Positions 17,145-24,717 of a DNA stretch of 29,124 nucleotides are shown one piece after another. The notes below the pieces were generated by a model. The model was not told the DNA's origin and did no database searches. It worked only from the letters and a program-made list of their open reading frames with translations. The stretch comes from JBNJEL01 sp051745835 (GTDB lineage Bacteria; Bacillota; Halanaerobiia; Halobacteroidales; Acetohalobiaceae): assembly GCA_051745835.1 (NCBI GenBank), contig JBNJEL010000010.1, positions 1-29,124 of the forward strand, given 5' to 3'. Both the position numbers and the translations under genes were made by a program. How positions within the stretch are numbered: the stretch's first letter is position 1; each line of letters begins with the position of its first letter.

Positions 17145-17828
17145 ATGGCGTCTAAAATTTTATTTGTCTGTACTGGAAATACCTGCCGCAGTAGCATGGC
17201 TGAATATATATTTAAAGACTTAGTTGACTGTGAGGAGTATGAGGTAATGTCGGCAGGAGTTTCGGCTGTTGATGGTAGACCTCCATCTTTACAAGCCCAA
17301 CAGGTAATGAAGGAGCAGGGAATAGATATTTCTGATCATGAAGCACAGAAATTAACTGCTGATTTAGTTAAAGAAGCTGACCTGATTTTGACTATGACTC
17401 GTCAGCATAAGGATACAGTGCTTAATAAAGTACCTGAGAGCAAGGATAAGGTCTATGCTTTAAAAGAGTTCTCCGAAGATTTAGATGAGCTAGAAGAGAA
17501 GACTGCTAAGATAGAAGAAATCTATAATCGGATTAATAATCAACGAGAAGCATTTTTAGATGATAAAGGTGCTAAGATTGAACAGCTAAGAAAACGTCAT
17601 CAGGAATTAATCCATGAGATTGAAGAGATAGAAGATGAGTTAAATCATCTAGAAGAAGAGCTTTCTAAAGAGATTGCGGATGATAAAGAAAAATTAAAGA
17701 AGTTACAGAAGGAAGTAAAAGATTTAGATATTAGTGATCCAATTGGACAACCTTCTTCTGTATATCGTCAGTGTGCTAAAGAGATTAAAGAGCATATTAA
17801 GTTAGCTTTAGATAAAATCAAAGAATAA
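17145..17828 (+). CDS. Low-molecular-weight protein phosphatase (YwlE-like) with coiled-coil insertion
   Basis: A 227-residue protein with the LMW-PTP fold. The P-loop VCTGNTCRS has nucleophile Cys9 and Arg15; Thr13 matches the residue that makes Bacillus YwlE specific for phosphoarginine. AGVSAVDGRPPS and LTMTRQHKD follow as in the family. The general-acid loop DISDPIG (Asp198) and SVYRQCAKEI helix end the domain. Between KEF (107-109) and DISDPIG (195-201) lies about 80 residues rich in Glu/Lys/Leu with heptad spacing (about 112-192), a two-helix coiled coil absent from YwlE, which is about 150 residues and has only a short loop here. The active-site residues are intact. AAAGGAGG lies before the ATG and the gene sits 23 bases after the previous one. 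Arginine versus tyrosine phosphatase activity is inference. Confidence 0.9.
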   Translation: MASKILFVCTGNTCRSSMAEYIFKDLVDCEEYEVMSAGVSAVDGRPPSLQAQQVMKEQGIDISDHEAQKLTADLVKEADLILTMTRQHKDTVLNKVPESKDKVYALKEFSEDLDELEEKTAKIEEIYNRINNQREAFLDDKGAKIEQLRKRHQELIHEIEEIEDELNHLEEELSKEIADDKEKLKKLQKEVKDLDISDPIGQPSSVYRQCAKEIKEHIKLALDKIKE

Positions 17829-17845
17829 ATTGGAGGTTAAGTAGA

Positions 17846-18277
17846 ATGAAGGTAGCTTTAGGAAGTGACCATGGAGGTTATGAATTAAAAGAAGTAATTA
17901 AAGAGTATCTCGAAAAGACAGGAATAGAGTACAAAGACTTTGGTACTTACTCTACTGAATCAGTAGATTATCCTGATTTTGCTATCCCGGTTGCCGAAGC
18001 GGTAGCTAATGAAGAGTTTGAACGCGGGATCTTAATCTGTGGTACAGGGATTGGGATGTCAATTACTGCTAATAAGGTCGAAGGAGTTAGAGCAGCACTC
18101 TGTCATGATTTATTCTCAGCTCGAGCAACTAGAGCACATAATAACTCTAATGTCTTAACAATGGGTGATAGAGTAATTGGCAAACAGTTAGCTTTAGAAA
18201 TAGTTAAGGTCTGGTTAGATACAGAATTTGATGGTGGTAGACATGAAAGAAGAATCAATAAGATAACAGATATCTAA
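17846..18277 (+). CDS. rpiB: Ribose-5-phosphate isomerase B
   Basis: A 143-residue enzyme of the RpiB/LacAB family that interconverts ribose-5-phosphate and ribulose-5-phosphate. SDHGGYELK (7-15) opens the active site. The catalytic Cys65 is in [11 protein letters not shown], and His98 in [12 protein letters not shown] takes part in ring opening. The presence of Cys65 and the length agree with pentose-phosphate isomerases and not with the hexose-specific LacAB pair. It follows the phosphatase by 17 bases, as the homologue ywlF follows ywlE in Bacillus. Confidence 0.95.
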   Translation: MKVALGSDHGGYELKEVIKEYLEKTGIEYKDFGTYSTESVDYPDFAIPVAEAVANEEFERGILICGTGIGMSITANKVEGVRAALCHDLFSARATRAHNNSNVLTMGDRVIGKQLALEIVKVWLDTEFDGGRHERRINKITDI

Positions 18278-18300
18278 TAATTAAGGAGGAGCTAAAGAAA

Positions 18301-18930
18301 ATGAGTGAAGTGCATATTATTGATCATCCCCTCATCCAACACAAACTAACACATATTAGAAATAAAGAGACGGGGGCTAAAGAGTTTAGAGAGTTAGTTG
18401 ATGAAGTATCTACTCTATTAGCTTATGAAGTAACACGAAATCTTCCCTTACAGGATATTGAGGTAGAGACGCCTTTAGCGACTACAGAATCTAAGGTGAT
18501 CTCTGGTAAGAAGGTTGGGATTGTACCAATTTTACGTGCTGGTTTAGGAATGGTAGATGGATTTTTAAAGTTAATTCCTGCAGCAAAAGTAGGACATGTA
18601 GGTTTATATCGTGATCCTGATACTCTAGAACCGGTAGAATATTACTGTAAGATGCCTTCTGATGTAGAGAATAGAGAACTAATTGTCGTTGATCCAATGT
18701 TAGCTACGGGTGGTTCAGCAGAAGCAGGAATTCAATTTGTGAAGGATCGCGGCTGTCAGAATATAAAATTTGTCTGTCTTTTAGCAGCTCCAGAAGGAAT
18801 TGAACGTCTACAAGAGGCACATCCTGATGTCGATATCTATACTCCGGCAGTTGATGAAAAGTTAAATGATCATGCCTATATTCTTCCGGGTTTAGGAGAT
18901 GCCGGTGACAGATTATATGGAACTAAATAA
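18301..18930 (+). CDS. upp: Uracil phosphoribosyltransferase
   Basis: A 209-residue salvage enzyme making UMP from uracil and PRPP. The PRPP-binding motif is [13 protein letters not shown] (127-139). [11 protein letters not shown] (77-87), [15 protein letters not shown] (101-115) and the C-terminal uracil-binding [19 protein letters not shown] are standard, and the length is typical. AAGGAGG precedes the ATG. In Bacillus glyA lies between the rpiB-like genes and upp; here upp follows rpiB by 23 bases, so glyA is absent at this place. The 3' end overlaps the next gene. Confidence 0.96.
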   Translation: MSEVHIIDHPLIQHKLTHIRNKETGAKEFRELVDEVSTLLAYEVTRNLPLQDIEVETPLATTESKVISGKKVGIVPILRAGLGMVDGFLKLIPAAKVGHVGLYRDPDTLEPVEYYCKMPSDVENRELIVVDPMLATGGSAEAGIQFVKDRGCQNIKFVCLLAAPEGIERLQEAHPDVDIYTPAVDEKLNDHAYILPGLGDAGDRLYGTK

Positions 18931-19396
18931 TTTAGAAGAACCAGAGTCAGATTGTAGACCTAGCTGGGATCAATACTTTTTAGAATTAACTACAGTAGTT
19001 GCTAAACGATCTACTTGCTTGCGGCGTAATGTAGGAGCTTTGGTGGTTAAAGATAAACATGTCTTAGCTACTGGTTATAATGGGGCACCAAGTAACTTAA
19101 AGCACTGTCGTGAGACAGGCTGTATTAGAGAAAAAAATCAGGTACCGTCTGGTGAGAGACATGAGTTATGTCGTGGCTTACATGCTGAGCAGAATGCTAT
19201 TATTCAAGCTGCTTTACAGGGAGTTTCCATTAAAGGAGCAACTTTATATTGTACTCATCAGCCCTGCATTTTATGTGCTAAGATGATCATTAATGCTGGA
19301 ATTGAGTCGATTATTATTGGTGACTCTTATCCCGACGAGTTAGCTATGGATATGTTAGCAGAAGCAGGCATTGAAGTTAGACAGATTGATTATTAA
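18917..19396 (+). CDS. dCMP deaminase (ComEB-like)
   Basis: A 159-residue Zn-dependent deaminase that turns dCMP into dUMP, the precursor of dTMP. HAEQNAI (89-95) provides the zinc-binding His and the catalytic Glu, and PCILC (116-120) the two zinc cysteines. [34 protein letters not shown] and the extra CRETGCIRE segment are typical of dCMP deaminases. Two ATGs are possible: 18899, which has AGGAG abutting it with no spacing, and 18917, which has GGTGA 8 bases before. The second is chosen; it overlaps upp by 14 bases. The neighbour upp supports a role in pyrimidine nucleotide supply. Confidence 0.92.
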   Translation: MELNNLEEPESDCRPSWDQYFLELTTVVAKRSTCLRRNVGALVVKDKHVLATGYNGAPSNLKHCRETGCIREKNQVPSGERHELCRGLHAEQNAIIQAALQGVSIKGATLYCTHQPCILCAKMIINAGIESIIIGDSYPDELAMDMLAEAGIEVRQIDY

Positions 19397-19408
19397 CATA
19401 AGTTGGAA

Positions 19409-19437
19409 TTGACGATAATTATATAATCTTATAGAAT
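19409..19437 (+). promoter_or_regulatory. Sigma-A type promoter for the tagO-like gene
   Basis: TTGACG at 19409-19414, a 17-base spacer and TAGAAT at 19432-19437, each 5 of 6 matches. The transcript would begin near 19444 and carry GAAAGGA before the ATG at 19476. Confidence 0.6.
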
Positions 19438-19475
19438 AGGGGTTGACTGAAGCTACAGAAAGGATGTAGTAGAAG

Positions 19476-20405
19476 ATGAACCAACAGATAACTGCTTTTA
19501 TGATTGCTTTCGTAGTGACTTATCTTTCAACTCCTATTGTATCACAGTTAGCACTCAAGATTGGAGCAGTTGATCAGCCTAATCTACGTCGAATTAATCA
19601 ACACGCTGTGGTAAATTGGGGTGGTTTAGCTATCTATTTAGGCTTTATAACAGCTATTTTGACCACCTTATCTCTTGATTTAAAGTTAGTCGGTTTAATA
19701 GTTGGTAGTACATTAATCTTAGTTGTTGGTCTGATTGATGATTACTATGAGCTAACGCCTATTAGTAAGCTGATTGGTCAGTTGGCGGCTGCTTTAGTGG
19801 TCATAAAGTTAGGGATTAAGATTGAATTTATCACTAATCCTTTAGGTGGAGTACTATCTTTAGGTTATTTTAGTCTACCGTTAACTATAATTTGGATTGT
19901 AGGTATTACTAATACAGTTAACTTAATTGACGGCTTAGATGGATTAGCAGCAGGGATTGCGGCTATTGCAGCAGTTACTCTATTTATAGTAGCAGGACAG
20001 GAAACTAATCTAATGGTAATGACTCTAGCTGTTATGATTGTTGGAGTTTGTATCGGTTTCTTACAGTATAACTTCAATCCTGCCTCTATATTCATGGGAG
20101 ATAGTGGCTCGCTACTTTTAGGATTCTTGTTAGCAGTGATTTCGATTATGGGAGCATTAAAGAGTGCAGCTGCAATAACGTTAGTGATTCCTGTTTTAGC
20201 ATTAGGGGTGCCAATTGTTGATACATTATTAGCTATCATTAGACGACATTACAGTGGGAAATCTATCTTTAAAGCAGACCAAAGTCATCTACACCACCGT
20301 CTGTTAGAGTTAGGTTTAACTCAAAAAGAGACTGTAATTGTTCTTTATTTGGTTAGTATCACTTTAGGGCTAGTAGCAGTAATGATTAATGGAGTCGCTA
20401 AATAA
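19476..20405 (+). CDS. Undecaprenyl-phosphate sugar-1-phosphate transferase (TagO/WecA-like, MraY family)
   Basis: A 309-residue integral membrane enzyme of the MraY/WecA superfamily, with about ten membrane helices. It transfers a UDP-sugar phosphate, normally GlcNAc-1-P, to undecaprenyl phosphate, the first step of several cell-surface polysaccharides. Motifs are GLIDDYYEL (Asp88, Asp89), NLIDGLDGLA (149-158), FMGDSGSLLLG (206-216) and the loop HLHHRLLELG (271-280). The HxHH motif and the lack of MraY-specific features favour TagO/WecA over peptidoglycan MraY. The UDP-GlcNAc 2-epimerase gene next to it fits a UDP-GlcNAc/UDP-ManNAc-based polymer. It has its own promoter and a hairpin after it. 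Confidence 0.93.
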   Translation: MNQQITAFMIAFVVTYLSTPIVSQLALKIGAVDQPNLRRINQHAVVNWGGLAIYLGFITAILTTLSLDLKLVGLIVGSTLILVVGLIDDYYELTPISKLIGQLAAALVVIKLGIKIEFITNPLGGVLSLGYFSLPLTIIWIVGITNTVNLIDGLDGLAAGIAAIAAVTLFIVAGQETNLMVMTLAVMIVGVCIGFLQYNFNPASIFMGDSGSLLLGFLLAVISIMGALKSAAAITLVIPVLALGVPIVDTLLAIIRRHYSGKSIFKADQSHLHHRLLELGLTQKETVIVLYLVSITLGLVAVMINGVAK

Positions 20406-20409
20406 TAAA

Positions 20410-20445
20410 GTAGTGCCGACTGATTAGGAAAGTAGTCGGTACTAT
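20410..20445 (+). terminator. Terminator-like hairpin after the tagO-like gene
   Basis: AGTGCCGACT (20412-20421) pairs with AGTCGGTACT (20434-20443), 10 bp with one G-U pair, extended outward by T-A and G-U to 12 bp. It is followed by ATACATAATTT and no continuous U-run, so termination strength is uncertain. Confidence 0.55.
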
Positions 20446-20528
20446 ACATAATTTATGGGCGGAATAATATAATAAGATTAATTAGTGACTAAGTGTTTAT
20501 TATCTAGGGCTAAAGGTGGTGTGGAATA

Positions 20529-21638
20529 ATTAAGAAAGTAGCTTTAGTATTTGGTACTAGACCCGAAGCAATTAAGATGATGCCTGTAATTAAAGAATTA
20601 GAATCTAGTGTAGAGCTAGAACCAGTAGTAATTGTTACAGCTCAACATCGCGAACTATTAGATCAGGTACTTAAGTTATTTGCTATTAGACCTGATTATG
20701 ATTTGAATATTATGCAGCAAGAACAGACTCTAGAAATGATTACTACCCAAGCTTTAAAGCAGTTAGGCACAATTTTGCAGGAAGAAGATCCTGATATCTT
20801 ATTAGTTCATGGCGATACAACGACTGCTTTTGTAGGTGCTTTAGCTGGCTTTTATCATCAGATTCCAGTTGGTCATGTAGAAGCAGGACTGCGTAGTTAT
20901 GACAAGTATAATCCTTATCCTGAAGAAGTTAATCGGCGGTTAAGTGGAGTCTTAGCTGATCTTCATTTTGCTCCTACAGAGTCCGCTGCTGATAATTTAT
21001 TGCAGGAAGGAGTAGCTAAAGAGTCTATCTTTGTTACGGGAAATACTGTCGTAGATGCTTTAACTTCTATTTATAATCCAGACTATCAATTTAGAGTTTC
21101 TTGCTTACAGAAACTAGATTTTACTGAACAAGAGACATTATTATTAACGGTACATCGCAGAGAAAATTTAGGAGAGCCGTTACTTACTATCTGTCAAACT
21201 CTGCAGAAATTAGTTAACCTACGTCCTAAGCTAAAAGTTATATTTCCAGTCCATCCTAATCCTAAAGTGCAGAGTATAGTAGAAGAGGAATTAGGGGATT
21301 TAGCTAATGTCTATTTATTGAATTCTCTAAATTATGAAACATTTATTAATTTATTAGCTAGAGTGAACTTAATCTGGACAGATTCCGGTGGAATTCAAGA
21401 GGAAGCTACTGTCTTAGGCAAATTAGTTCTATTATTAAGAGAAACCACTGAACGCCCAGAAGCTATTACTGCAGGTAATATTCGATTAGTAAGTACTGAT
21501 CAACAACAGATAATTACGCAGAGTTTAGCATTATTAGAACAGAAGCAGAATAGAGATTGTAATATAACTGAAGAAATTTATGGTACAGGTCAGGCAGCGG
21601 AACAGATTAAAGATATTTTAGTTGATTATTTATTTTAA
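20529..21638 (+). CDS. wecB: UDP-N-acetylglucosamine 2-epimerase (non-hydrolysing), probable AUU start
   Basis: A 369-residue enzyme converting UDP-GlcNAc to UDP-ManNAc. Motifs: VFGTRPEAIKMMP at the N-terminus, LVHGDTTTAF, HVEAGLRSYDKYNPYPEE, VHRREN and TDSGGIQEEA. The first ATG in frame (20577) lies inside or after the FGTRPEAIKM motif and would delete the first strand and substrate-loop residues. Going upstream the frame reads ATA ATT AAG AAA GTA GCT TTA GTA TTT GGT ACT AGA after a TAA at 20511, with no ATG, GTG or TTG. ATT at 20529 is the best start: AAGGTGGTG lies 7 bases before it, and IKKVALVFGTRPE matches the usual N-terminus. The gene follows the TagO/WecA-like gene, fitting surface-polysaccharide synthesis. 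Confidence 0.9.
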   Translation: MKKVALVFGTRPEAIKMMPVIKELESSVELEPVVIVTAQHRELLDQVLKLFAIRPDYDLNIMQQEQTLEMITTQALKQLGTILQEEDPDILLVHGDTTTAFVGALAGFYHQIPVGHVEAGLRSYDKYNPYPEEVNRRLSGVLADLHFAPTESAADNLLQEGVAKESIFVTGNTVVDALTSIYNPDYQFRVSCLQKLDFTEQETLLLTVHRRENLGEPLLTICQTLQKLVNLRPKLKVIFPVHPNPKVQSIVEEELGDLANVYLLNSLNYETFINLLARVNLIWTDSGGIQEEATVLGKLVLLLRETTERPEAITAGNIRLVSTDQQQIITQSLALLEQKQNRDCNITEEIYGTGQAAEQIKDILVDYLF

Positions 21639-21827
21639 TTAGTATTCTTATCTAAAAATTCAAAGTAATTTTTGCAGGAATAATAGTTTAAGATATAGAA
21701 ACCCATAAGAGGTATAAATAAAATATAGATAATTTTATAAAGCAGTTATGGAGGAGAATATAATTCTATATAGAAAAAGTAGTTAATAGTTAGTAGAGTT
21801 TGAGATAATAAGTGGTGATAATTAATA
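21639..21827 (+). promoter_or_regulatory. Leader region of the atp operon
   Basis: A 189-base AT-rich gap. AAAAATT (21654-21660) and AATTTTT (21667-21673) make a weak 7-bp hairpin that could end the wecB transcript. The best promoter-like pair is TTTGCA (21671-21676), 17 bases, TATAGA (21694-21699), only a moderate match. GGTGAT before 21828 serves as ribosome binding site. No riboswitch or conserved leader is recognised. Confidence 0.35.
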
Positions 21828-22055
21828 ATGATCAATAAGGAAGATATGCAGCAGATCTTACAGATGATGAGTCTGATAACTCAATTAGGCTTAATTATGA
21901 TCAGTTCAATTGGAATTGGTTTCTTTATAGGAAATTATTTCGATGGTCTGTTAGGTCTACCATTTATCTGCACTGCACTCTTTACCTTATTAGGAGTAGC
22001 AGCAGGTTTTTTAGGCATTTATAAACATATTTATTCTATAATTAATGAGGAGTGA
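21828..22055 (+). CDS. atpZ: AtpZ/AtpI-type small membrane protein (F0F1-ATPase gene1 family)
   Basis: A 75-residue protein with two membrane helices, about 14-35 and 45-65, separated by a short GNYFDGLLGLP loop, ending in a short polar tail. This is the layout of the PF09527 family found at the head of atp operons in Firmicutes. In alkaliphilic Bacillus AtpZ and AtpI together were reported to act in Mg2+/Ca2+ supply for the ATP synthase; a role in c-ring assembly has also been proposed for AtpI. Its place as first gene of the atp operon supports the call. The stop is 5 bases before the next start. Confidence 0.85.
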   Translation: MINKEDMQQILQMMSLITQLGLIMISSIGIGFFIGNYFDGLLGLPFICTALFTLLGVAAGFLGIYKHIYSIINEE

Positions 22056-22060
22056 CTTGA

Positions 22061-22453
22061 TTGGAACAGGGTTGGCAGCAGACAGAAGCTGAAATTAGAG
22101 GACAAGTATTGAAAGCGGTAGGTTTAATGACGTTGCTTTTAGCTTTGAGTCTGCGATTAGATTGGGTCTTAGGTTATTTATTAGGTAGTCTAATTTCGTT
22201 ATTAATGTTTAGATTATTAGCTTTATCAATTGATGAAGCTGTAACAATGCAGATTAAGGGAGCACAGAGCTCAGTCTTTAAAAAATACTTAATTCGTTAC
22301 TTGATTTTAGGAGTAGTACTCTATACTGCACTACAAGTAGACCATTTAAACTTTTTAGCTACAGTTATTGGTCTTTTTATGGTGAAGCTTACTATAGTGA
22401 CTACTACACTATATCGTGAAGCAAGGGATTACTTAGATAATTTAGTGAATTAA
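22061..22453 (+). CDS. atpI: ATP synthase subunit I
   Basis: A 130-residue protein with four hydrophobic helices: about 15-30, 32-52, 70-92 and 95-117. This is the ATP-synt_I (PF03899) pattern, with conservation too weak for a strong motif. The call rests on size, topology and its position between atpZ and atpB. The start is a TTG with GAGGAG 8 bases before it; the GAGGAG also includes the last codons of atpZ, so the genes are coupled. By family knowledge AtpI helps c-ring assembly or stability; it is not part of the finished enzyme. Confidence 0.82.
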   Translation: MEQGWQQTEAEIRGQVLKAVGLMTLLLALSLRLDWVLGYLLGSLISLLMFRLLALSIDEAVTMQIKGAQSSVFKKYLIRYLILGVVLYTALQVDHLNFLATVIGLFMVKLTIVTTTLYREARDYLDNLVN

Positions 22454-22481
22454 AGAATAAGATATGAGGAGGTGAGATAGT

Positions 22482-23129
22482 ATGGGTGCTGGGCCGCAGG
22501 TATTATTTACATTATTTGGTTTACCAGTGACTGATACAGTTGTAGTTGGCTGGTTAATTACATTAGCTTTAGCTATCTTTGCTATTGTAGCTAGTAAGCA
22601 GATTAAGATGGTTCCTTCCGGAACACAGAATGTAGCTGAGATGTATATCGAGGCTATCTTAGGCTTAATTGAACAGATGCTACCTAACCAGGGTAAGCGT
22701 TTCTTACCATTAGTAGGAACAATTGGCTTACTGGTAGGGGTATCTAATCTATTGGGTGTAGTTCCTTTTTTACCTATTCCAACTGAGGATTTAAATACTC
22801 CAATTGGATTAGCTATAGTAGTCTTTATAGCTACTCACTATTATGGAATGGAGAAGAAAGGAATTGATTATCTCAAAGAGTTTGCTGAGCCAACTATTTT
22901 ACTGTTACCAATTAACATTATTGGAGAGTTAGCTAAGCCTATTTCGTTAGGCTTTCGTTTATTTGGTAATATAGTAGGTGGAGGGATTATTTTAGCAATT
23001 ATTATGAAGTTTGTACCGTGGGTTATTCCTGTTCCACTTAAAGCTTGGTTTGATCTGTTTGTAGGAGGATTGCAGGCATTTATCTTTACCATGTTAACTA
23101 TTGCTTATATCTCTGTTGCTAGAAATTAA
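22482..23129 (+). CDS. atpB: ATP synthase F0 subunit a
   Basis: A 215-residue membrane subunit that forms the ion half-channels. The essential Arg159 is in ISLGFRLFGN, the signature of subunit a; SNLLGVVPF (88-96) in an earlier helix and the last helix VGGLQAFIFTMLTIAYIS are also typical. It has about five to six membrane helices and is at the short end of the family range. AGGAGGTGA lies before the ATG. It is the third gene of the atp operon; the 85-base gap after it is the first sizeable one in the operon. Confidence 0.96.
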   Translation: MGAGPQVLFTLFGLPVTDTVVVGWLITLALAIFAIVASKQIKMVPSGTQNVAEMYIEAILGLIEQMLPNQGKRFLPLVGTIGLLVGVSNLLGVVPFLPIPTEDLNTPIGLAIVVFIATHYYGMEKKGIDYLKEFAEPTILLLPINIIGELAKPISLGFRLFGNIVGGGIILAIIMKFVPWVIPVPLKAWFDLFVGGLQAFIFTMLTIAYISVARN

Positions 23130-23148
23130 ATCTGTATAGATATGTTGA

Positions 23149-23466
<318 letters not shown>

Positions 23467-23510
23467 TTAAGAACAGTGATTGCAGAATTAAAATTTATTG
23501 GTTATGATGG

Positions 23511-23548
23511 GGAAAGAAAAGTATTGTGAAGGTTATACTTTTCTTTCC
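23511..23548 (+). terminator. Strong hairpin between atpE and atpF
   Basis: A perfect 14-bp stem, 23511-23524 with 23535-23548, around a 10-base loop; the right arm is T-rich (ACTTTTCTTTCC) and is followed by TTAAATC. There is no classical U-run after the stem. It may end some transcripts after atpE, or protect the atpE mRNA 3' end. Confidence 0.6.
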
Positions 23549-23661
23549 TTAAATCTCCTTTATGTTTGATAACTATGTAACTAATTTATTACTATAGAGT
23601 GAAATTAAGCTAAGAATTAATAGTTAGCAGGTGTTATGTTCTAGAAAGGGGGCTAGAAGTT
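23549..23661 (+). promoter_or_regulatory. Gap before atpF with weak promoter-like boxes
   Basis: TTGATA (23566-23571) is followed after 18 bases by TACTAT (23590-23595). This could restart transcription after the hairpin, but the match is modest. AAAGGGGG before 23662 is the ribosome binding site of atpF. Confidence 0.25.
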
Positions 23662-24165
23662 ATGATTAGTCTTGATTGGGGAATGTTTTGGCAAGTCCTT
23701 AACTTCTTTATTCTAATGTTTATCTTAGTAAAGTATCTTTATCAGCCAATTACTGAGGTATTAGATAAGAGATCAAATAAGATCGAAAGCGATCTGTCTC
23801 AAGCTGAGCAGAAGCGTCAAGAAGCACAAGAGTTAAAAGAGAAGTATGAGGAAGAGCTAGCTAATGCTCGCCAAGAGGCACAAGAGATTAGAAGTAAAGC
23901 TCGCCAAAAGGCTGAGCAGGAAAAATCAGAGATTTTACAAGAAGCTAATGAAGAAGCTAATCGTAAGATCAATAAAGCTGAAGAAGAGATTGCAAGATCT
24001 AAACGAGAGGCTATGTCTGAGATGCGTGATGAGGTAGCTACTATGTCTGTCTTAATTGCAGAAAAGTTATTAGAAAAGTCAATTGATCAGCAAGCTCAAG
24101 AACAGATAGTGAGTGAATATATTGATCAGCTAGATAGTGAGAAGATAGGTGAGATGCAATGTTAA
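23662..24165 (+). CDS. atpF: ATP synthase F0 subunit b
   Basis: A 167-residue stator subunit. One N-terminal membrane helix (about 7-27, MFWQVLNFFILMFILVKYLY) is followed by a long charged coiled coil (about 35-140, rich in Glu, Lys, Gln and Ala), then a short C-terminal part that contacts subunit delta. The length is typical. A strong AAAGGGGG lies before the ATG. Its 3' end overlaps the atpH start by 7 bases. Confidence 0.95.
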   Translation: MISLDWGMFWQVLNFFILMFILVKYLYQPITEVLDKRSNKIESDLSQAEQKRQEAQELKEKYEEELANARQEAQEIRSKARQKAEQEKSEILQEANEEANRKINKAEEEIARSKREAMSEMRDEVATMSVLIAEKLLEKSIDQQAQEQIVSEYIDQLDSEKIGEMQC

Positions 24166-24713
24166 ATAATCAGATAGCCGAGAAGTATAGTCAATCATTA
24201 TTTGAATTAGCTATTGAAAAAGAAGAGGCTGAATTAATAGCTAAAGAGCTCACTACAATAATTGAAACTATTCAAGAACATGAAGATTTAAATGAAGTAA
24301 TCTACCATCCGCGAATTGCTCAACAAAATAAGAAAGCATTAGTAGAGCAGATCTTTAGTTCAGAAGTATCACAGACGGTAGAAAATTTTGTTAAGTTATT
24401 GATTGATAAGCGTAGAGAGATGTTTTTAGAAGCCATTGCTGATAATTATATTCAATTAATGAATCAGCAGCAGGATTTATTAGAGGTACAAGTTAAGAGT
24501 GCTCAAGAGTTAACTACTGAGAATGAGAATAAACTAAGAAGTAAGCTAGAAGACTTAACTGATAAGGAAGTAAGTTTAAATGTTAAGGTTGATTCTAGTT
24601 TAATTGGTGGTTTAGTGATCAAAATTGATGATCAAGTAATAGATGGTAGTTTAGTGAAGCATCTTGAGTCAATGAAGAGTGATCTCACTAAAATGGAAGT
24701 AGGGGTGAATTAA
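24159..24713 (+). CDS. atpH: ATP synthase F1 subunit delta
   Basis: A 184-residue stalk subunit linking b to the top of F1. The N-terminal six-helix domain begins [15 protein letters not shown], the usual start of the delta/OSCP family, and VIYHPRI and [14 protein letters not shown] follow as expected. The C-terminal part (about 105-184) ends with [27 protein letters not shown], the conserved end motif. AGGTGAG lies just before the ATG inside the end of atpF, so translation is coupled. The atpA start is 4 bases beyond the stop. Confidence 0.94.
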   Translation: MLNNQIAEKYSQSLFELAIEKEEAELIAKELTTIIETIQEHEDLNEVIYHPRIAQQNKKALVEQIFSSEVSQTVENFVKLLIDKRREMFLEAIADNYIQLMNQQQDLLEVQVKSAQELTTENENKLRSKLEDLTDKEVSLNVKVDSSLIGGLVIKIDDQVIDGSLVKHLESMKSDLTKMEVGVN

Positions 24714-24717
24714 TTCC

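Noticed and set aside
19409..19427. TTGACG with TATAAT at 19422
   Set aside because: The spacing is 7 bases. TAGAAT at 19432 gives the proper 17-base spacing.
19453..19469. CTACA/TGTAG hairpin around the ribosome binding site of the tagO-like gene
   Set aside because: The 5-bp stem is too weak and common in AT-rich sequence to claim regulation.
21748..21786. Short ORF of 12 codons (ATG GAG GAG AAT ...) in the atp leader
   Set aside because: There is no ribosome binding site before it, no leader-peptide features and no terminator hairpin linked to it.
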